This document shows positions 23,761 to 32,907 of a stretch of 64,000 nt of DNA, one piece after another; position 1 is the first letter of the stretch, and every line of letters begins with the position of its first letter. The notes beneath the pieces were generated by a model that saw nothing but the letters and a program-made list of their open reading frames with translations, was not told the origin of the DNA and did no database searches. Source of the DNA: Candidatus Rifleibacteriota bacterium (GTDB lineage: Bacteria > Muiribacteriota > Ozemobacteria > Ozemobacterales > Ozemobacteraceae); NCBI GenBank assembly GCA_024710355.1, contig JANJUX010000024.1, positions 62,001 to 126,000 of the forward strand, written 5' to 3'. Both the position numbers and the translations under genes were made by a program.

Positions 23761-25871
23761 CTGATTTTGACTTCCTTGAGTATATCAAGCCCCCGGCTGC
23801 GACAATCATTAACATCTGCCGAACCATTGAACGCAACAATATTTATGATTTCTGCTACCTTCTGAAGATTTTCATAATCTTCAGGCGAAATTGTTTTTGC
23901 TTCAAAAAGCCTTTTGTGAAAATCCGCCGGAGTTTCGAAAGGTCGGCGGCTCAGAGGTAAGCGAGCTTCCCATTCAAGATACCACAGCGGAATCCAGGTC
24001 GAAGATCTTGTCAGCTTCGCCAGCATAAAGCGGATCCGGCGGCCGAAGAAAAAAACCGTGCCTCCTAAAATCAGCAGATATACAGGGTTGAGCAACCAGT
24101 CGGATAAATAATGCAACCGTTCGGAAAGAGCAGCAAGGATCCTGCGAAAACCAAGATTCTGCGAGCGATTGTCGAAACTGTAAACATAGCTGAACCAGTA
24201 GCCTTCATATGTCTCCCAAAGCGACTGAAAGATTTTTTCGACCTCTGATTCGGCTTCTCTATCAAGTGCAGGCGGAGTCGGATCGAACGGAACCCAGCCC
24301 GAAGCTGGAAAGAAGACCTCTACCCACGTATGCGCATGTCCTTGCCTGACCGTGAAAAACTTGCCAACATCATTCCATTCGCCCATGGTATAGCCGCTTA
24401 CCGGCCTTGCCGGGATCTGCATTGCCCGCAACATAAGAGCCAGAGCTGTTGCAAAATGCTCACAGCTGCCAGATTTGTTTTCAAACAGGAAAAATTCGAC
24501 AGGATCCATGCCTTGAACATCTGATTGCGTCAAAGAATAAACACACTGCCGCTGCAGAAAAGACATCGCCCGGTTCACGCGTTCAGAATATGTCTGCGTA
24601 CCTGAAGCCAGTTGATTTGCAAGATTAGACAGTCTCTCTGGAATTCCGGAGGTTGACAGATATGTTTGAATGCCTCTCTCATTTATTACCTCGCCAACAT
24701 TTGAATCCTGAACTTCCAGGGGGTTCAGAATCAGATTTGCCAAATACCGGCGACTGCCTGACACCCGGTTCAGAAAATAGAGAGTGCGGTCTTCTTCGAC
24801 CCCGATGAATGAAAGGCCGATTGAAAGTTCAGTAGTCTGGTCAGGCACAAAAATAAGCGGTGGCTCGGTATTCTCGAGAATGATCTCAAAGGGGTGAATG
24901 TCTCGCTGGAGGTTCAAGTCATCGATCAGTTTGACTTCTCCCTGATTTCTGCGAAGGTCAGCATGCCAGCGCCTTTTTCGCCCTCTTTCCCATTGCCCGT
25001 TGCGGTAAAGCGCAAAGGTTGTACCGCGAAGGGTGCGCGAGCGCAGCCTTCGAATTATGGATGGCGAACTGGTGCGCTCGTCAATAGGTCTCAAACGCAT
25101 CACTACTGCCGGATTATCCTCAAGAAGGCCAGGTTCACCAAGGCTCAGCGTATCGCTGAACCCCTTCAGTCTCCGTTTAGAAGCCTCAGACGCCAGGCCA
25201 AGACTCTCGGTTCTGGGAATAAAATAAAACAATACCAGCCACATAAAGGCAAACACACTGACAGAAACGAGAAAACCCAGTCCCTGAGCTCTAAAACCGC
25301 GAAAAATGGCATTTTCAGAAGACCGCTGTCTTGAAACACAACCGTGACGGAAACCGGAGATCCAGCGAAGCATCAGAAAAAAACTGAACAGATACGGCAC
25401 CAGAATCAAAGGAAAAATGAAATTAACGTTCATCGCCGCCACAGCCAGAATTATCATCAAGGACAGAATCAGACCGCCGTAAACCGCTCGAAGGTTTTTC
25501 ATCGTTGCAATATGCAGCAGCAAAATGATGCTGGTAAATTCAATCAGAACAACTATTCCAGGCACGGGCCCGGATCTCTGCCACAAGGCATAAAGCAGCG
25601 AAATAATGCTGATCAGTTGAGACACTACGCCGGCAAGTGGCGAAACCAGGGGGCGACCGCGAAAAACCATAACAACGAGCGGAAACGAAAAAATCGCCAG
25701 CAAAGGCCTCAGATACCCGGTAGAATACACTGCCAGATAGGCAAAAAACGCCATAAAAACAACGAGTCTGAATGCAAGAGCGCTAACTTCAAGCCTTGCA
25801 GCAGAAGAATAAAGGGCATCACGGCTTTGCCCATAAATAAGAAACTTTTGTGAATCTACAAGAATCTTCAC
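23757..25871 (-). CDS. Transmembrane transglutaminase-like protein (TgpA/DUF3488 type)
   Basis: A 704-residue membrane protein with about six N-terminal helices (20-210), an extracytoplasmic transglutaminase-like domain with the full triad Cys470 (GSCEHFATALALMLR), His514 (GHAHTWVEVFF) and Asp530 (WVPFDPTPP), a further membrane helix (about 585-605) and a cytoplasmic tail. This is the TgpA layout. Members of the family sit with MoxR ATPases and DUF58 proteins, as here, and TgpA is essential in Pseudomonas. The natural substrate of the family is not well established. The start is GTG overlapping the DUF58 stop (GTGA). Confidence 0.9.
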   Translation of the reverse strand: MKILVDSQKFLIYGQSRDALYSSAARLEVSALAFRLVVFMAFFAYLAVYSTGYLRPLLAIFSFPLVVMVFRGRPLVSPLAGVVSQLISIISLLYALWQRSGPVPGIVVLIEFTSIILLLHIATMKNLRAVYGGLILSLMIILAVAAMNVNFIFPLILVPYLFSFFLMLRWISGFRHGCVSRQRSSENAIFRGFRAQGLGFLVSVSVFAFMWLVLFYFIPRTESLGLASEASKRRLKGFSDTLSLGEPGLLEDNPAVVMRLRPIDERTSSPSIIRRLRSRTLRGTTFALYRNGQWERGRKRRWHADLRRNQGEVKLIDDLNLQRDIHPFEIILENTEPPLIFVPDQTTELSIGLSFIGVEEDRTLYFLNRVSGSRRYLANLILNPLEVQDSNVGEVINERGIQTYLSTSGIPERLSNLANQLASGTQTYSERVNRAMSFLQRQCVYSLTQSDVQGMDPVEFFLFENKSGSCEHFATALALMLRAMQIPARPVSGYTMGEWNDVGKFFTVRQGHAHTWVEVFFPASGWVPFDPTPPALDREAESEVEKIFQSLWETYEGYWFSYVYSFDNRSQNLGFRRILAALSERLHYLSDWLLNPVYLLILGGTVFFFGRRIRFMLAKLTRSSTWIPLWYLEWEARLPLSRRPFETPADFHKRLFEAKTISPEDYENLQKVAEIINIVAFNGSADVNDCRSRGLDILKEVKIR

Positions 25872-26809
25872 GATCTTACCATCAACTGAGTCAGCTTCAC
25901 TTCATCCGCGTCTCCATCAGAAGCCGGCACTGACTCTTCCTGACTGAGACAGGCCAGCCATCTGACAATGCCGGGAAAATCATCATTCACCGAGAGCCAG
26001 GTGTAACCCCTGCGAAACGAATCCGCCCATATAAGAGCGTCTGAATGGTTGTCGCGCAACCTGACAATCAAGCCGGCTACGATTTGCAGACCCTTTTCAA
26101 ACCCGCTCTGATCGAGACCTGAAAAGTTAAAAACCAGACGTCTGGGGGCCCCAAAACTGATTGACCTGATCAGAACCCATTCGTGCGTCGACCGGGCCGA
26201 AATGTTCCAGTTTATCATCGCGGCATCGGAACCCTCGTTATAAAGACTCTGCATCCAGTAATCACCCTCTTTACCAGAAACCTGACGCTGCTGACTCCCT
26301 GCAATGTCTTTCGCCAGAGGCTCCGGAAAATTTCTGGCAGGTTCAGGGCCAACCGGGAGAGCATCAACAGGAATTTCGATACGGGTAATAAAAAGATCGA
26401 CCGGGTAACAGGAAAACACCTTCATATTCTTGACGAGATACTGACCGCGACTTTCGACAGAAAATGAAGTTTTAAGAATTGCCATCGAGCCGACGGGCAG
26501 AACAGCCAGAAAATCATCTTCAAACGCGAGAGAATGGTGAGGCCTCCCGGCAATTTCTTCTACCCGGCAGCGAAGCAGGCAGGGGTGGCCGGCAAAGCAA
26601 AACTCCGGAACCTGCAGTTCAACACTCAGGCCGCTGAGATTTCTCAATGATGAGATGCCTGCCATCACCAGACAGGCAAAAAAGCAGCTGCTCATGAGGT
26701 AAAGTAGATTGTTGCCGGTATTTTGAGCCGCAAAGAGGAGAAATACAGCAAGAAACAGCAGCGTTTTACCTGAGGTCGTCAGGCTGATTCTTAGCCTGGA
26801 CTTATTCAA
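25868..26809 (-). CDS. DUF58 family protein
   Basis: A 313-residue protein with two N-terminal membrane helices (about 15-55) and a C-terminal DUF58 region, visible as SLYNEGSDAAMINWNISAR (the family's 'R.Y..GD..R.IDW..SAR' pattern). The usual Arg-Ile-Asp is changed to Ala-Met-Ile, a notable departure. DUF58 proteins accompany MoxR ATPases and von Willebrand-type proteins. The frame extends 24 codons upstream into moxR. The TTG at 26809, with AGGG six bases before it and an 8-base overlap with moxR, is the better start. Confidence 0.85.
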   Translation of the reverse strand: MNKSRLRISLTTSGKTLLFLAVFLLFAAQNTGNNLLYLMSSCFFACLVMAGISSLRNLSGLSVELQVPEFCFAGHPCLLRCRVEEIAGRPHHSLAFEDDFLAVLPVGSMAILKTSFSVESRGQYLVKNMKVFSCYPVDLFITRIEIPVDALPVGPEPARNFPEPLAKDIAGSQQRQVSGKEGDYWMQSLYNEGSDAAMINWNISARSTHEWVLIRSISFGAPRRLVFNFSGLDQSGFEKGLQIVAGLIVRLRDNHSDALIWADSFRRGYTWLSVNDDFPGIVRWLACLSQEESVPASDGDADEVKLTQLMVRS

Positions 26810-27752
26810 CTTCCACCCTCTGAAGAATTTCGCCCGCCAGCCAGTCATTTCTTGCGCCTTCGCCACCATACATTGAAACACCTCTCAGGCCAATTCGATG
26901 TGCCAGCACTTCGGGCGCAATTTCTTTTACCGTATCGATACTGACGAAATCCTGGCCGCGGTAAAAGGCAAAAGCCTGGGAAGCATGCATGAGAGCTATG
27001 CTGCCGCGTGGACTGACCGGAAGCTCGACTTCATCATGGAGCCTGATTGCGGCCATAAGTCTGCTGATGTACTGCAGCACCGGGTCAGCAACCGGAATGG
27101 TTCTGACGTGATCCTGGGCAGCAACGACTTCGGTCAGACTAAGAAAGCCTCTGATATTCTGTTCTGAAGACTTTCCTGAACTGATGTGCTTTTTCAGGAT
27201 TGCCACCTCGGAAATCTCATCAGGATAACCGAGCGAAATACGCATCATGAAACGGTCACGCTGAGACTCCGGCAACGGGTATGTGCCATGAAACCCTTTT
27301 GGATTCTGGGTTGCAATGACCATAAAGGGTTTTACCAGTTCAATGTGCTGTTTTTCGACGCTTACGGCAAACTCATTCATAGCCTGCAGCAATGCACTCT
27401 GTGTTTTTGGCGGAGCGCGATTCAATTCGTCTGCCAGAACAACGTTGGCAAAAATTGCGCCTCTGATAAATTCAAAGTCTTCAGTTTGCCGACGATAGAT
27501 TCTTGTGCCGATAACGTCAGAAGGCAAAAGATCGGCAGTAAACTGAATGCGGCTGAAAATTCCGCCGATGGCGTGAGCCAGAGCCGAAGCCAGGGTCGTC
27601 TTACCGACACCTGGCATGTCTTCAAGAAGCAGATGCCCCTCGGCAAGCAGACAAACAAGCGTCTTTTCGATCTGCCGGTCTTTACCAACAATTATCAGCT
27701 TAAGTTCTTCGGCCAGTTGCTGAAACGATTTTCTGATTTTTTCAATATCCAT
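26802..27752 (-). CDS. MoxR-type AAA+ ATPase
   Basis: A 316-residue MoxR ATPase, a chaperone-like enzyme thought to activate or assemble partner proteins. Walker A is MPGVGKTT (about 46-53), Walker B VVLADELNR (about 108-116), sensor 1 IATQNP, and SQRDRFMMRI carries the Arg finger region. It heads the overlapping run moxR-DUF58-transglutaminase-cyclase-cyclase. Start is ATG with no strong ribosome binding site. A candidate promoter lies at 27792-27821. The MoxR-DUF58-TgpA trio is a common gene set; its extension by two cyclases is not. Confidence 0.93.
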   Translation of the reverse strand: MDIEKIRKSFQQLAEELKLIIVGKDRQIEKTLVCLLAEGHLLLEDMPGVGKTTLASALAHAIGGIFSRIQFTADLLPSDVIGTRIYRRQTEDFEFIRGAIFANVVLADELNRAPPKTQSALLQAMNEFAVSVEKQHIELVKPFMVIATQNPKGFHGTYPLPESQRDRFMMRISLGYPDEISEVAILKKHISSGKSSEQNIRGFLSLTEVVAAQDHVRTIPVADPVLQYISRLMAAIRLHDEVELPVSPRGSIALMHASQAFAFYRGQDFVSIDTVKEIAPEVLAHRIGLRGVSMYGGEGARNDWLAGEILQRVEVE

Positions 27753-27791
27753 ATTGTGTATTTACTTTACCAGTTAAATTTAATTTATGGT

Positions 27792-27821
27792 AGTATAAAA
27801 CCACTTCAGACTTATAGACAA
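27792..27821 (-). promoter_or_regulatory. Candidate promoter for the moxR-cyclase operon
   Basis: On the minus strand TTGTCT (27816-27821) and TATACT (27792-27797) are 18 bases apart, predicting a start near 27785 and a leader of about 33 bases. The plus strand has an overlapping TATAAA (27794-27799) that could serve the divergent aminopeptidase gene, so the two promoters may compete. Confidence 0.55.
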
Positions 27822-27840
27822 CCCCGAAAGGAAGGAAAGA

Positions 27841-29289
27841 ATGGCAAAAAAAGCAGCAGGTTCTGACAAAAACAGCGTCAAGGTTTTCAAGGTCGCCAAT
27901 GCCTGGGATAAAATCAAAGGCAGCGAACTGAAACTCCTTGAAAAGCGCAACCAGGAATATCTCAAATTTATCAACACGTGCAAAACTGAGCGCGGAACAA
28001 TCGAATACATTGAAACCCGTGCCACCAAAGCCGGTTATAAAATGCTCCCACCCCTTGGCCAGGGCAAAAAGCTCAAACCAGGTAGCAAGGTAATGTTCAT
28101 TAACAAGAACCGCGCTCTGGGCATGGCAATCATCGGCAAAAGACCCGCCAGCGAAGGTTTCAGGCTTATCGCCGCCCACCACGATGTTCCCCGAATTGAT
28201 ATCAAAGCCCAGCCACTCTACGAAAAACATGGCCTGGCCCTGTTCAAAACTCACTATTATGGTGGCATCAAAAAGTTTCAGTGGGCGGCCATTCCCCTTT
28301 CACTGCATATCTTCGCAGTAGGCAAAAATGGTAAACTGATGACCTTTGTCATTGGTGAAAAGCCAGGAGACCCGGTCTTCACAATCACCGACGTCGCTCC
28401 TCACATCGGCAAAAAGATTCAATACGAACGCAAAACCGCAGACGTAATCAGCGGCGAAGAATTGAACATCGTCGTCGGCCATCAGCCTGAAGCGGCCTCA
28501 GACGAAAAAGAAACCGAAACACCAAACCGCATTAAAAATGCCATTCTCCGCCACATCGAAAAAGATTTCGGTCTTACCGAAGAAGATCTCGCATGGGCGG
28601 AAATCCGTGCCGTTCCCGCCATGCCAGCCGCCGAAATCGGCTTTGACCGCGCCATGATCGGTGCCTACGGCCACGATGACCGCGCCTGCGTCGGCGCAGC
28701 CTTTGCCGCCATTTCTGAACTCGACATACCCGAACATACAGCGGCAATTCTGCTTCTCGACAAAGAGGAAATCGGTTCTGCCGGCCCGAATGGTGCACAG
28801 TCACAGATGGTCACCGACTTTCTCGGCCGCCTGACCGAGGCCACATCTGGTGAATCAACCTTCGCGGCAATCAGAAACGCCCTCGGTGCCACTCAGGTGC
28901 TTTCGGCCGATACTAACGCCCCGATAGATCCGACTTTTGAAGGCGCTTACGACCCAATGAACTCTGGAGTTGTCGGAAAAGGAGTCTGGATAACCAAACA
29001 TTCAGGTTCCGGCGGCAAATCTGGCAGCAGTGAAGCCGACATCGAATATCTCGCCTGCATCAGAAGCATGCTGACCAAAGAAAATATTCCTTACCAGTTC
29101 GGCGAAATGGGCAAAGTAGATGAAGGCGGCGGCGGAACCGTAGCCTATCTGCTGGCAAACCTCAATATGAGCGTTGTCGACATTTCTCTGCCGACTCTCA
29201 GCCTGCATTCACCCTTCGAACTTATCTCAAAGGTTGACTACCACTATTCTGTAAGCGCCTACAGGGCGTTCATGCAGAACCACTACTGA
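27841..29289 (+). CDS. M18 family zinc aminopeptidase
   Basis: A 482-residue metallo-aminopeptidase of family M18, which removes N-terminal residues from peptides in the cytoplasm. Metal-site motifs are AAHHDVPRIDIK (His113, Asp115), GAYGHDDRACVGAAF with the bridging Asp, LLDKEEIGSAGPNG with the catalytic and metal Glu, and a final LHSPFE. A strong AGGAAGGAAAG ribosome binding site precedes the ATG. It is divergent from moxR, with only 88 bases between. A good terminator follows at 29303. Confidence 0.92.
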   Translation: MAKKAAGSDKNSVKVFKVANAWDKIKGSELKLLEKRNQEYLKFINTCKTERGTIEYIETRATKAGYKMLPPLGQGKKLKPGSKVMFINKNRALGMAIIGKRPASEGFRLIAAHHDVPRIDIKAQPLYEKHGLALFKTHYYGGIKKFQWAAIPLSLHIFAVGKNGKLMTFVIGEKPGDPVFTITDVAPHIGKKIQYERKTADVISGEELNIVVGHQPEAASDEKETETPNRIKNAILRHIEKDFGLTEEDLAWAEIRAVPAMPAAEIGFDRAMIGAYGHDDRACVGAAFAAISELDIPEHTAAILLLDKEEIGSAGPNGAQSQMVTDFLGRLTEATSGESTFAAIRNALGATQVLSADTNAPIDPTFEGAYDPMNSGVVGKGVWITKHSGSGGKSGSSEADIEYLACIRSMLTKENIPYQFGEMGKVDEGGGGTVAYLLANLNMSVVDISLPTLSLHSPFELISKVDYHYSVSAYRAFMQNHY

Positions 29290-29302
29290 AATCTGACCTG
29301 AA

Positions 29303-29348
29303 ACGGAACGGAGTCGCCCGGCAACGGGCACTTCGTTCCGTATTTTTA
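29303..29348 (+). terminator. Intrinsic terminator after the M18 aminopeptidase
   Basis: An 8-base outer stem (ACGGAACG with CGTTCCGT) and an inner GCCCG-GCAA-CGGGC hairpin are followed by ATTTTT. It ends only 8 bases before the holA start, so holA expression would come from readthrough or from a promoter that was not found. Confidence 0.75.
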
Positions 29349-29356
29349 ATGGTAAA

Positions 29357-30487
29357 ATGGACACACAGACTCTCGAAAAACTTATCAGAAGCAAAAAACT
29401 GATTACGCCGCTGCTGGTGTTCTCAGGTCCCGAAACCTTTCTCAAGGAGAAGGCCTTTGCGCTGATGGTTTCATCGTTTATCCCCAGAGATGACCAGGCT
29501 GACAACGTTTCGAGAGTTGTCAGCAATGCGAAAGAACTGCCCGAAACCCTTAATCTGATTTTCAGCTTTTCATTCAACCCGAGTCCACGCCTGTTTTACA
29601 TTCAGGACATCGATGCAACCCCTGCTAAACAGCGCAAAGAATTTCTTGATCGCCTGCAGCAGGGCGGAATACCCGTCGACACTCTGATTGTTTTCTCGGT
29701 TAACGATGGGCGCATTGCAACAGAAATCGTCGCAAAGTTTAAAGGGCAGGCCGACAAGATTGATTTCTGGGCCCCTTTTGCCAACCAGCTTGGCACCTGG
29801 GTAAAGCGGGAAGCGGTTGAGCTTGGCTGCGAAATCAGCGACGAGGCGGCCGACCTGCTGATCGAACTCGCCGGCTCAGACCTTGCGCTTCTGCACCAGG
29901 AACTTTCAAAACTGGCACTTGCCAGAGCCGGCGGCAAAATCGGCATTGCAGAAGTTAAAACCGGTGTTGCCTACCTGAGACAGGATACCGTCTTCGATTT
30001 TCTCGAACATTTTGGCCGGCGCAACCCGGTCAAAGCTGTCAGATGTCTGGACAGCCTCGTAAACCGTGGCGAAGCCCCCCAGAAAATATGGTTCATGCTT
30101 TGCCGTCAGCTGCGTGAGTTTCGCCTGTTCAGCGAGATTTCACTTGACCGTCCCGACCTTTTCGAACCGGTAGTCAATCTGCTGCGAAAATACCGTCAGA
30201 TTGCGGCCAAATCAGATTTCAAGGCGAATCAGGAAAAAAAGAACATTCTTGCTGAAATCCAAAGTCTGGCAGAGAGCATGCCCGAAACGATAGTTTCGGC
30301 GCTTGGGCTCAAACAGCAGCAGAAACTCAAAAATCTGCACCTTGCCCTCAATTTTCCATATCAGGAACTCATCAAAACCTGGCCACAGATGCTTGCGCTC
30401 GACCTGCATCTGAAATCTGGCCCTCCAGATCCCGGAGCGGCTCTACAAAATTTTACCGCATCCCTTCTCTGTGAGAAACCTTTCTAA
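29357..30487 (+). CDS. holA: DNA polymerase III subunit delta
   Basis: The 376-residue delta subunit of the clamp loader, which opens the beta sliding clamp during replication. The fold is recognisable through LLVFSGPETFLKEKAF at the start, DIDATPAKQRKEFLDRLQ, SDLALLHQELSKLALARAGG, the DTVFDFLEHFGRRNPVKAVRCLDSL region and MLCRQLREF, all usual HolA blocks. Length is slightly above normal. The ATG at 29357 follows the terminator directly and has only a weak AATGGTAAA upstream. It converges on rpsT, the same neighbour it has in many genomes. Confidence 0.9.
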   Translation: MDTQTLEKLIRSKKLITPLLVFSGPETFLKEKAFALMVSSFIPRDDQADNVSRVVSNAKELPETLNLIFSFSFNPSPRLFYIQDIDATPAKQRKEFLDRLQQGGIPVDTLIVFSVNDGRIATEIVAKFKGQADKIDFWAPFANQLGTWVKREAVELGCEISDEAADLLIELAGSDLALLHQELSKLALARAGGKIGIAEVKTGVAYLRQDTVFDFLEHFGRRNPVKAVRCLDSLVNRGEAPQKIWFMLCRQLREFRLFSEISLDRPDLFEPVVNLLRKYRQIAAKSDFKANQEKKNILAEIQSLAESMPETIVSALGLKQQQKLKNLHLALNFPYQELIKTWPQMLALDLHLKSGPPDPGAALQNFTASLLCEKPF

Positions 30488-30496
30488 AGCCATAAA

Positions 30497-30524
30497 CCGG
30501 AAGCATGCTTACGCACACTTCCGG
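30497..30524. terminator. Hairpin between convergent holA and rpsT
   Basis: CCGGAAG and CTTCCGG form a perfect 7-base stem around a 14-base loop, 10 bases after the holA stop. There is no clear T-run on either side, so termination is plausible only from position between converging genes. Confidence 0.4.
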
Positions 30525-30576
30525 ATAAATGGCTAACAGTCGATCAGTTAATCAATTAAACAAACAGAAAAGCAGA

Positions 30577-30846
30577 TCAATTCTGCAGTCTGTTGATGGC
30601 CTTTGTCAGGCGACTGATTTTTCTGGCAGCGGTTTTAGGATGAATAATTTTGTTTGAAGCAGCCTTGGCAAATTTTTTGATGGCTTCTTTGGTTGCTTCT
30701 GCCACTTCGCCAGCCGGTTTTTTGGTTTCGGCGGCGGTAATGGCCTTTTTGCGGAGGGTCTTGAGTTCAGACTTTACAGATACCCGCAGAGTGTGGCGGC
30801 GGGCGGCTTTGCGAGCATTTTTAGCAGCTGATTTAGTATTAGCCAT
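30577..30846 (-). CDS. rpsT: 30S ribosomal protein S20
   Basis: An 89-residue basic protein starting MANTKSAAKNARKAARRHTL, with the Lys/Arg/Ala-rich helices and the HPKTAARKISRLTKAINRL ending expected of S20, which binds 16S rRNA early in 30S assembly. The ATG at 30846 has AAAGGTGA upstream; an in-frame start three codons earlier is less likely. It is a single-gene unit read from the promoter at 30883-30911. Confidence 0.97.
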   Translation of the reverse strand: MANTKSAAKNARKAARRHTLRVSVKSELKTLRKKAITAAETKKPAGEVAEATKEAIKKFAKAASNKIIHPKTAARKISRLTKAINRLQN

Positions 30847-30882
30847 GACGATCACCTTTCGTAATTCAATATTGGAAAGTCA

Positions 30883-30911
30883 AGTTTATCACTAATTCAA
30901 CTAAATTTCAA
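30883..30911 (-). promoter_or_regulatory. Candidate rpsT promoter
   Basis: Minus-strand TTGAAA (30906-30911) and TAAACT (30883-30888) are 17 bases apart, giving a start near 30876 and a leader of about 30 bases before rpsT. Confidence 0.55.
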
Positions 30912-30974
30912 TACCTTTTTTATCCTGAAATCGTACCCCTGCCCGCCAACAGGCCTGCTGTGGGGTGTACATAA

Positions 30975-31010
30975 AAAATCCCCGGAGATTTTTCACTCTT
31001 CGGGGATTTT
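30975..31010. terminator. Strong intrinsic terminator after the propeller gene
   Basis: AAAATCCCCG and CGGGGATTTT form a perfect 10-base stem extended by four more pairs (one G-U), with A and T runs flanking it so it can work in both directions. It lies 22 bases beyond the stop of the 31032-32030 gene and shields the rpsT promoter region. Confidence 0.85.
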
Positions 31011-31031
31011 CAAAATTAACGGTCCGGGAAA

Positions 31032-32030
31032 TCAGGGAATGGCGTAAACGCAGAGCACAAAATGCTCCTCGGTCGGATAAAAGCCCATTACCCGCCCATC
31101 GGGACAAACAACCCTTTTTCTCGGAAGATCAGGAGCAAGATGCGGGATAGTATGAATATCGAGTTCTCCGAGAACCTTGCCGTCTGGAGCACATCGGTAA
31201 AGACGTTCGCGATAAATCTGCCCCTCTTCATGACATGCCACCAGGCAGAAATAGACGTTCCCGGCAGCATCGAGACCCAGAATTTCACCGCCGGCATAGG
31301 TGACACCCGGATGCTTTTCAGCGTAAGGAAATTTGCCAATTACAAGCGTTTCTGCCGGAGAAGCAACTGTGCGCAGATAAAGGCTGGCTTCAAGATCAGA
31401 AATCTCAAGACCAAAAAGTTTTCCTGACGGATCAGAATAGAGACTCAGGCTTTGGTCGCCAACCATCTGTTCAGCAAGTTCGCCATTCTGACCAAATCTG
31501 AGAACCGACTGAATAACCGGATGACTGACCAGCAGTTCGCCATTGCGGTCGAATTCTATGGCGCGGGCACCGTTGAAACCTTCAATTGAATGAATCTTTT
31601 CGCCCTTCGCATCGGTAATGTAAATAAAACCGTCGGCACTGTTAAGAAATGCCATTCTTCCGTCTGCAGCAACTGCAAAGTCGATAACGATTTTCCCGAA
31701 GCCTTCGAGAGAAATATGCTTTTCTACGGTTGCATCCGGCTTAAAAAGTTTAAGCTGCCGGTTGAGAGAATCGAGAACCCAGACGTTGCCGCCTTCAGCC
31801 ATGCGAAATGCCCACGGCACGCCATAAGACATGGCATCAGTGTCCTGATCCTGGCCCCCAACCTGTGAAGCCTCACCGCCAAAGGGAATCTTCAGCAGAT
31901 CGACTGACTCAGAAGCATTGAACATGCTTTTATGATAGATCAGGTTGTTGATCGTTTTAAACTCTGCCTCCTGGGCAAAACCCAGTGTGGCGGTCATGAC
32001 AAGAACTATAAGAAAAAGCTTTTTGAACAT
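31032..32030 (-). CDS. Secreted beta-propeller-like protein of unknown function
   Basis: A 332-residue protein with a signal peptide (MFKKLFLIVLVMTATLGFAQ). The mature part shows repeated short strands of the type found in NHL or SMP-30 propellers: GGNVWVLDSLNRQLKLF, DGRMAFLNSADGFIYITD, NGELLVSHPVIQSVLRF, GNVYFCLVACHEEG. About six such units can be counted by eye, so a six-bladed propeller is likely. No catalytic signature is visible. It lies 21 bases after the M23 peptidase gene and probably shares its transcript, suggesting an envelope role. The ATG has an AGGAAAG site. Confidence 0.75.
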   Translation of the reverse strand: MFKKLFLIVLVMTATLGFAQEAEFKTINNLIYHKSMFNASESVDLLKIPFGGEASQVGGQDQDTDAMSYGVPWAFRMAEGGNVWVLDSLNRQLKLFKPDATVEKHISLEGFGKIVIDFAVAADGRMAFLNSADGFIYITDAKGEKIHSIEGFNGARAIEFDRNGELLVSHPVIQSVLRFGQNGELAEQMVGDQSLSLYSDPSGKLFGLEISDLEASLYLRTVASPAETLVIGKFPYAEKHPGVTYAGGEILGLDAAGNVYFCLVACHEEGQIYRERLYRCAPDGKVLGELDIHTIPHLAPDLPRKRVVCPDGRVMGFYPTEEHFVLCVYAIP

Positions 32031-32051
32031 ATTTCTTTCCTGGTTGTTTCT

Positions 32052-32879
32052 TTAGGGCAGCTTGAGTGCCGATCTCGGGTTGACATGCTGACCGTTTTTC
32101 TTCAACTCAAAGTGCAGGTGAGCGCCGGTTGTGTAGATACCGGTGTTGTCTGAACGGGCGATTTCCTGGCCCATGCCGACTCTCTGCCCCTGTTTGACCG
32201 AATAGCTCCTAAGATGACAGTAGAAAGATTCGTAGCCATTATCATAGCGAACCTTTACATAGCGGCCGCCACCTGATTCGTAGCCGACTGCAACAACGGT
32301 ACCGTCACCGAGAGCATTCAGTCTGGTGCCGTTCGGAACCGGCAGGTCGATGCCATAGTGCATGCTGCGGGTACCTTTGGTCGGGTGAATGCGCATGCCA
32401 TACTCAGAACTGGCCCGTGACGGCATAGGTGCGCATGGCATTGCACCAAAACGGCCGTTCCCGCTGACAACAGGAGTGCTGTTGCCGGAGTTACCCGATG
32501 AAGAACTCGACTGCTGCCATGGGTAGATAACCGGTGTTTTGCCGGCGGGATTGCCCGGGGTAGAGACGTAATTCGCATGTACGTAGGCAATCTTGCCGTT
32601 GTATCTTATTTTATACCATGCGCCTTCTCTGCCCAGCACTTCAAGAGCATCGCCTTCGCGGAAACTGCCGATAATTTTTCCCCAGGGGCCGGTTCTGATA
32701 TTCAAGGACGTACTGACGTGTACAGTACCTTTGATTACTTTTTCCCCGGTTGATTCAGCCTTTTTGCCGGCCTGAGAATTCAGATATACTTTCTTTTCCT
32801 CGAACGGGTCGGCGGCGGTTACAGCAACTGCGAGCCCACCCGTAAGAAGCATTGCCAGAAATACATTTGATTTTTTCAT
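32052..32879 (-). CDS. Secreted M23 peptidase with SH3 domain
   Basis: A 275-residue exported peptidoglycan hydrolase candidate. A signal peptide (about 1-23) is followed by a bacterial SH3 domain (about 45-105, SLNIRTGPWGKIIGSF), a Ser/Asn-rich linker and an M23 (LytM-type) domain. The zinc ligands are present in MHYGIDLPVPNGT (His, Asp) and AHLHFEL (HxH). M23 enzymes cut peptide cross-links in the cell wall. The ATG at 32879 has GAGGT five bases upstream; a GTG four codons earlier lacks this. A TATAAT box at 32908-32913 precedes it. Confidence 0.92.
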   Translation of the reverse strand: MKKSNVFLAMLLTGGLAVAVTAADPFEEKKVYLNSQAGKKAESTGEKVIKGTVHVSTSLNIRTGPWGKIIGSFREGDALEVLGREGAWYKIRYNGKIAYVHANYVSTPGNPAGKTPVIYPWQQSSSSSGNSGNSTPVVSGNGRFGAMPCAPMPSRASSEYGMRIHPTKGTRSMHYGIDLPVPNGTRLNALGDGTVVAVGYESGGGRYVKVRYDNGYESFYCHLRSYSVKQGQRVGMGQEIARSDNTGIYTTGAHLHFELKKNGQHVNPRSALKLP

Positions 32880-32907
32880 AGCTGACCTCACTTAATTGGA
32901 ATCATAC

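Noticed and set aside
27742..28254. Minus-strand reading frame opposite the M18 aminopeptidase start
   Set aside because: Phe/Val/Ala-rich shadow, covers the moxR promoter region, no homology.
30943..30970. Partial inverted repeat with CCCC/GGGG arms between rpsT and the propeller gene
   Set aside because: Imperfect, no T-run, and the adjacent hairpin at 30975-31010 is a far better terminator.
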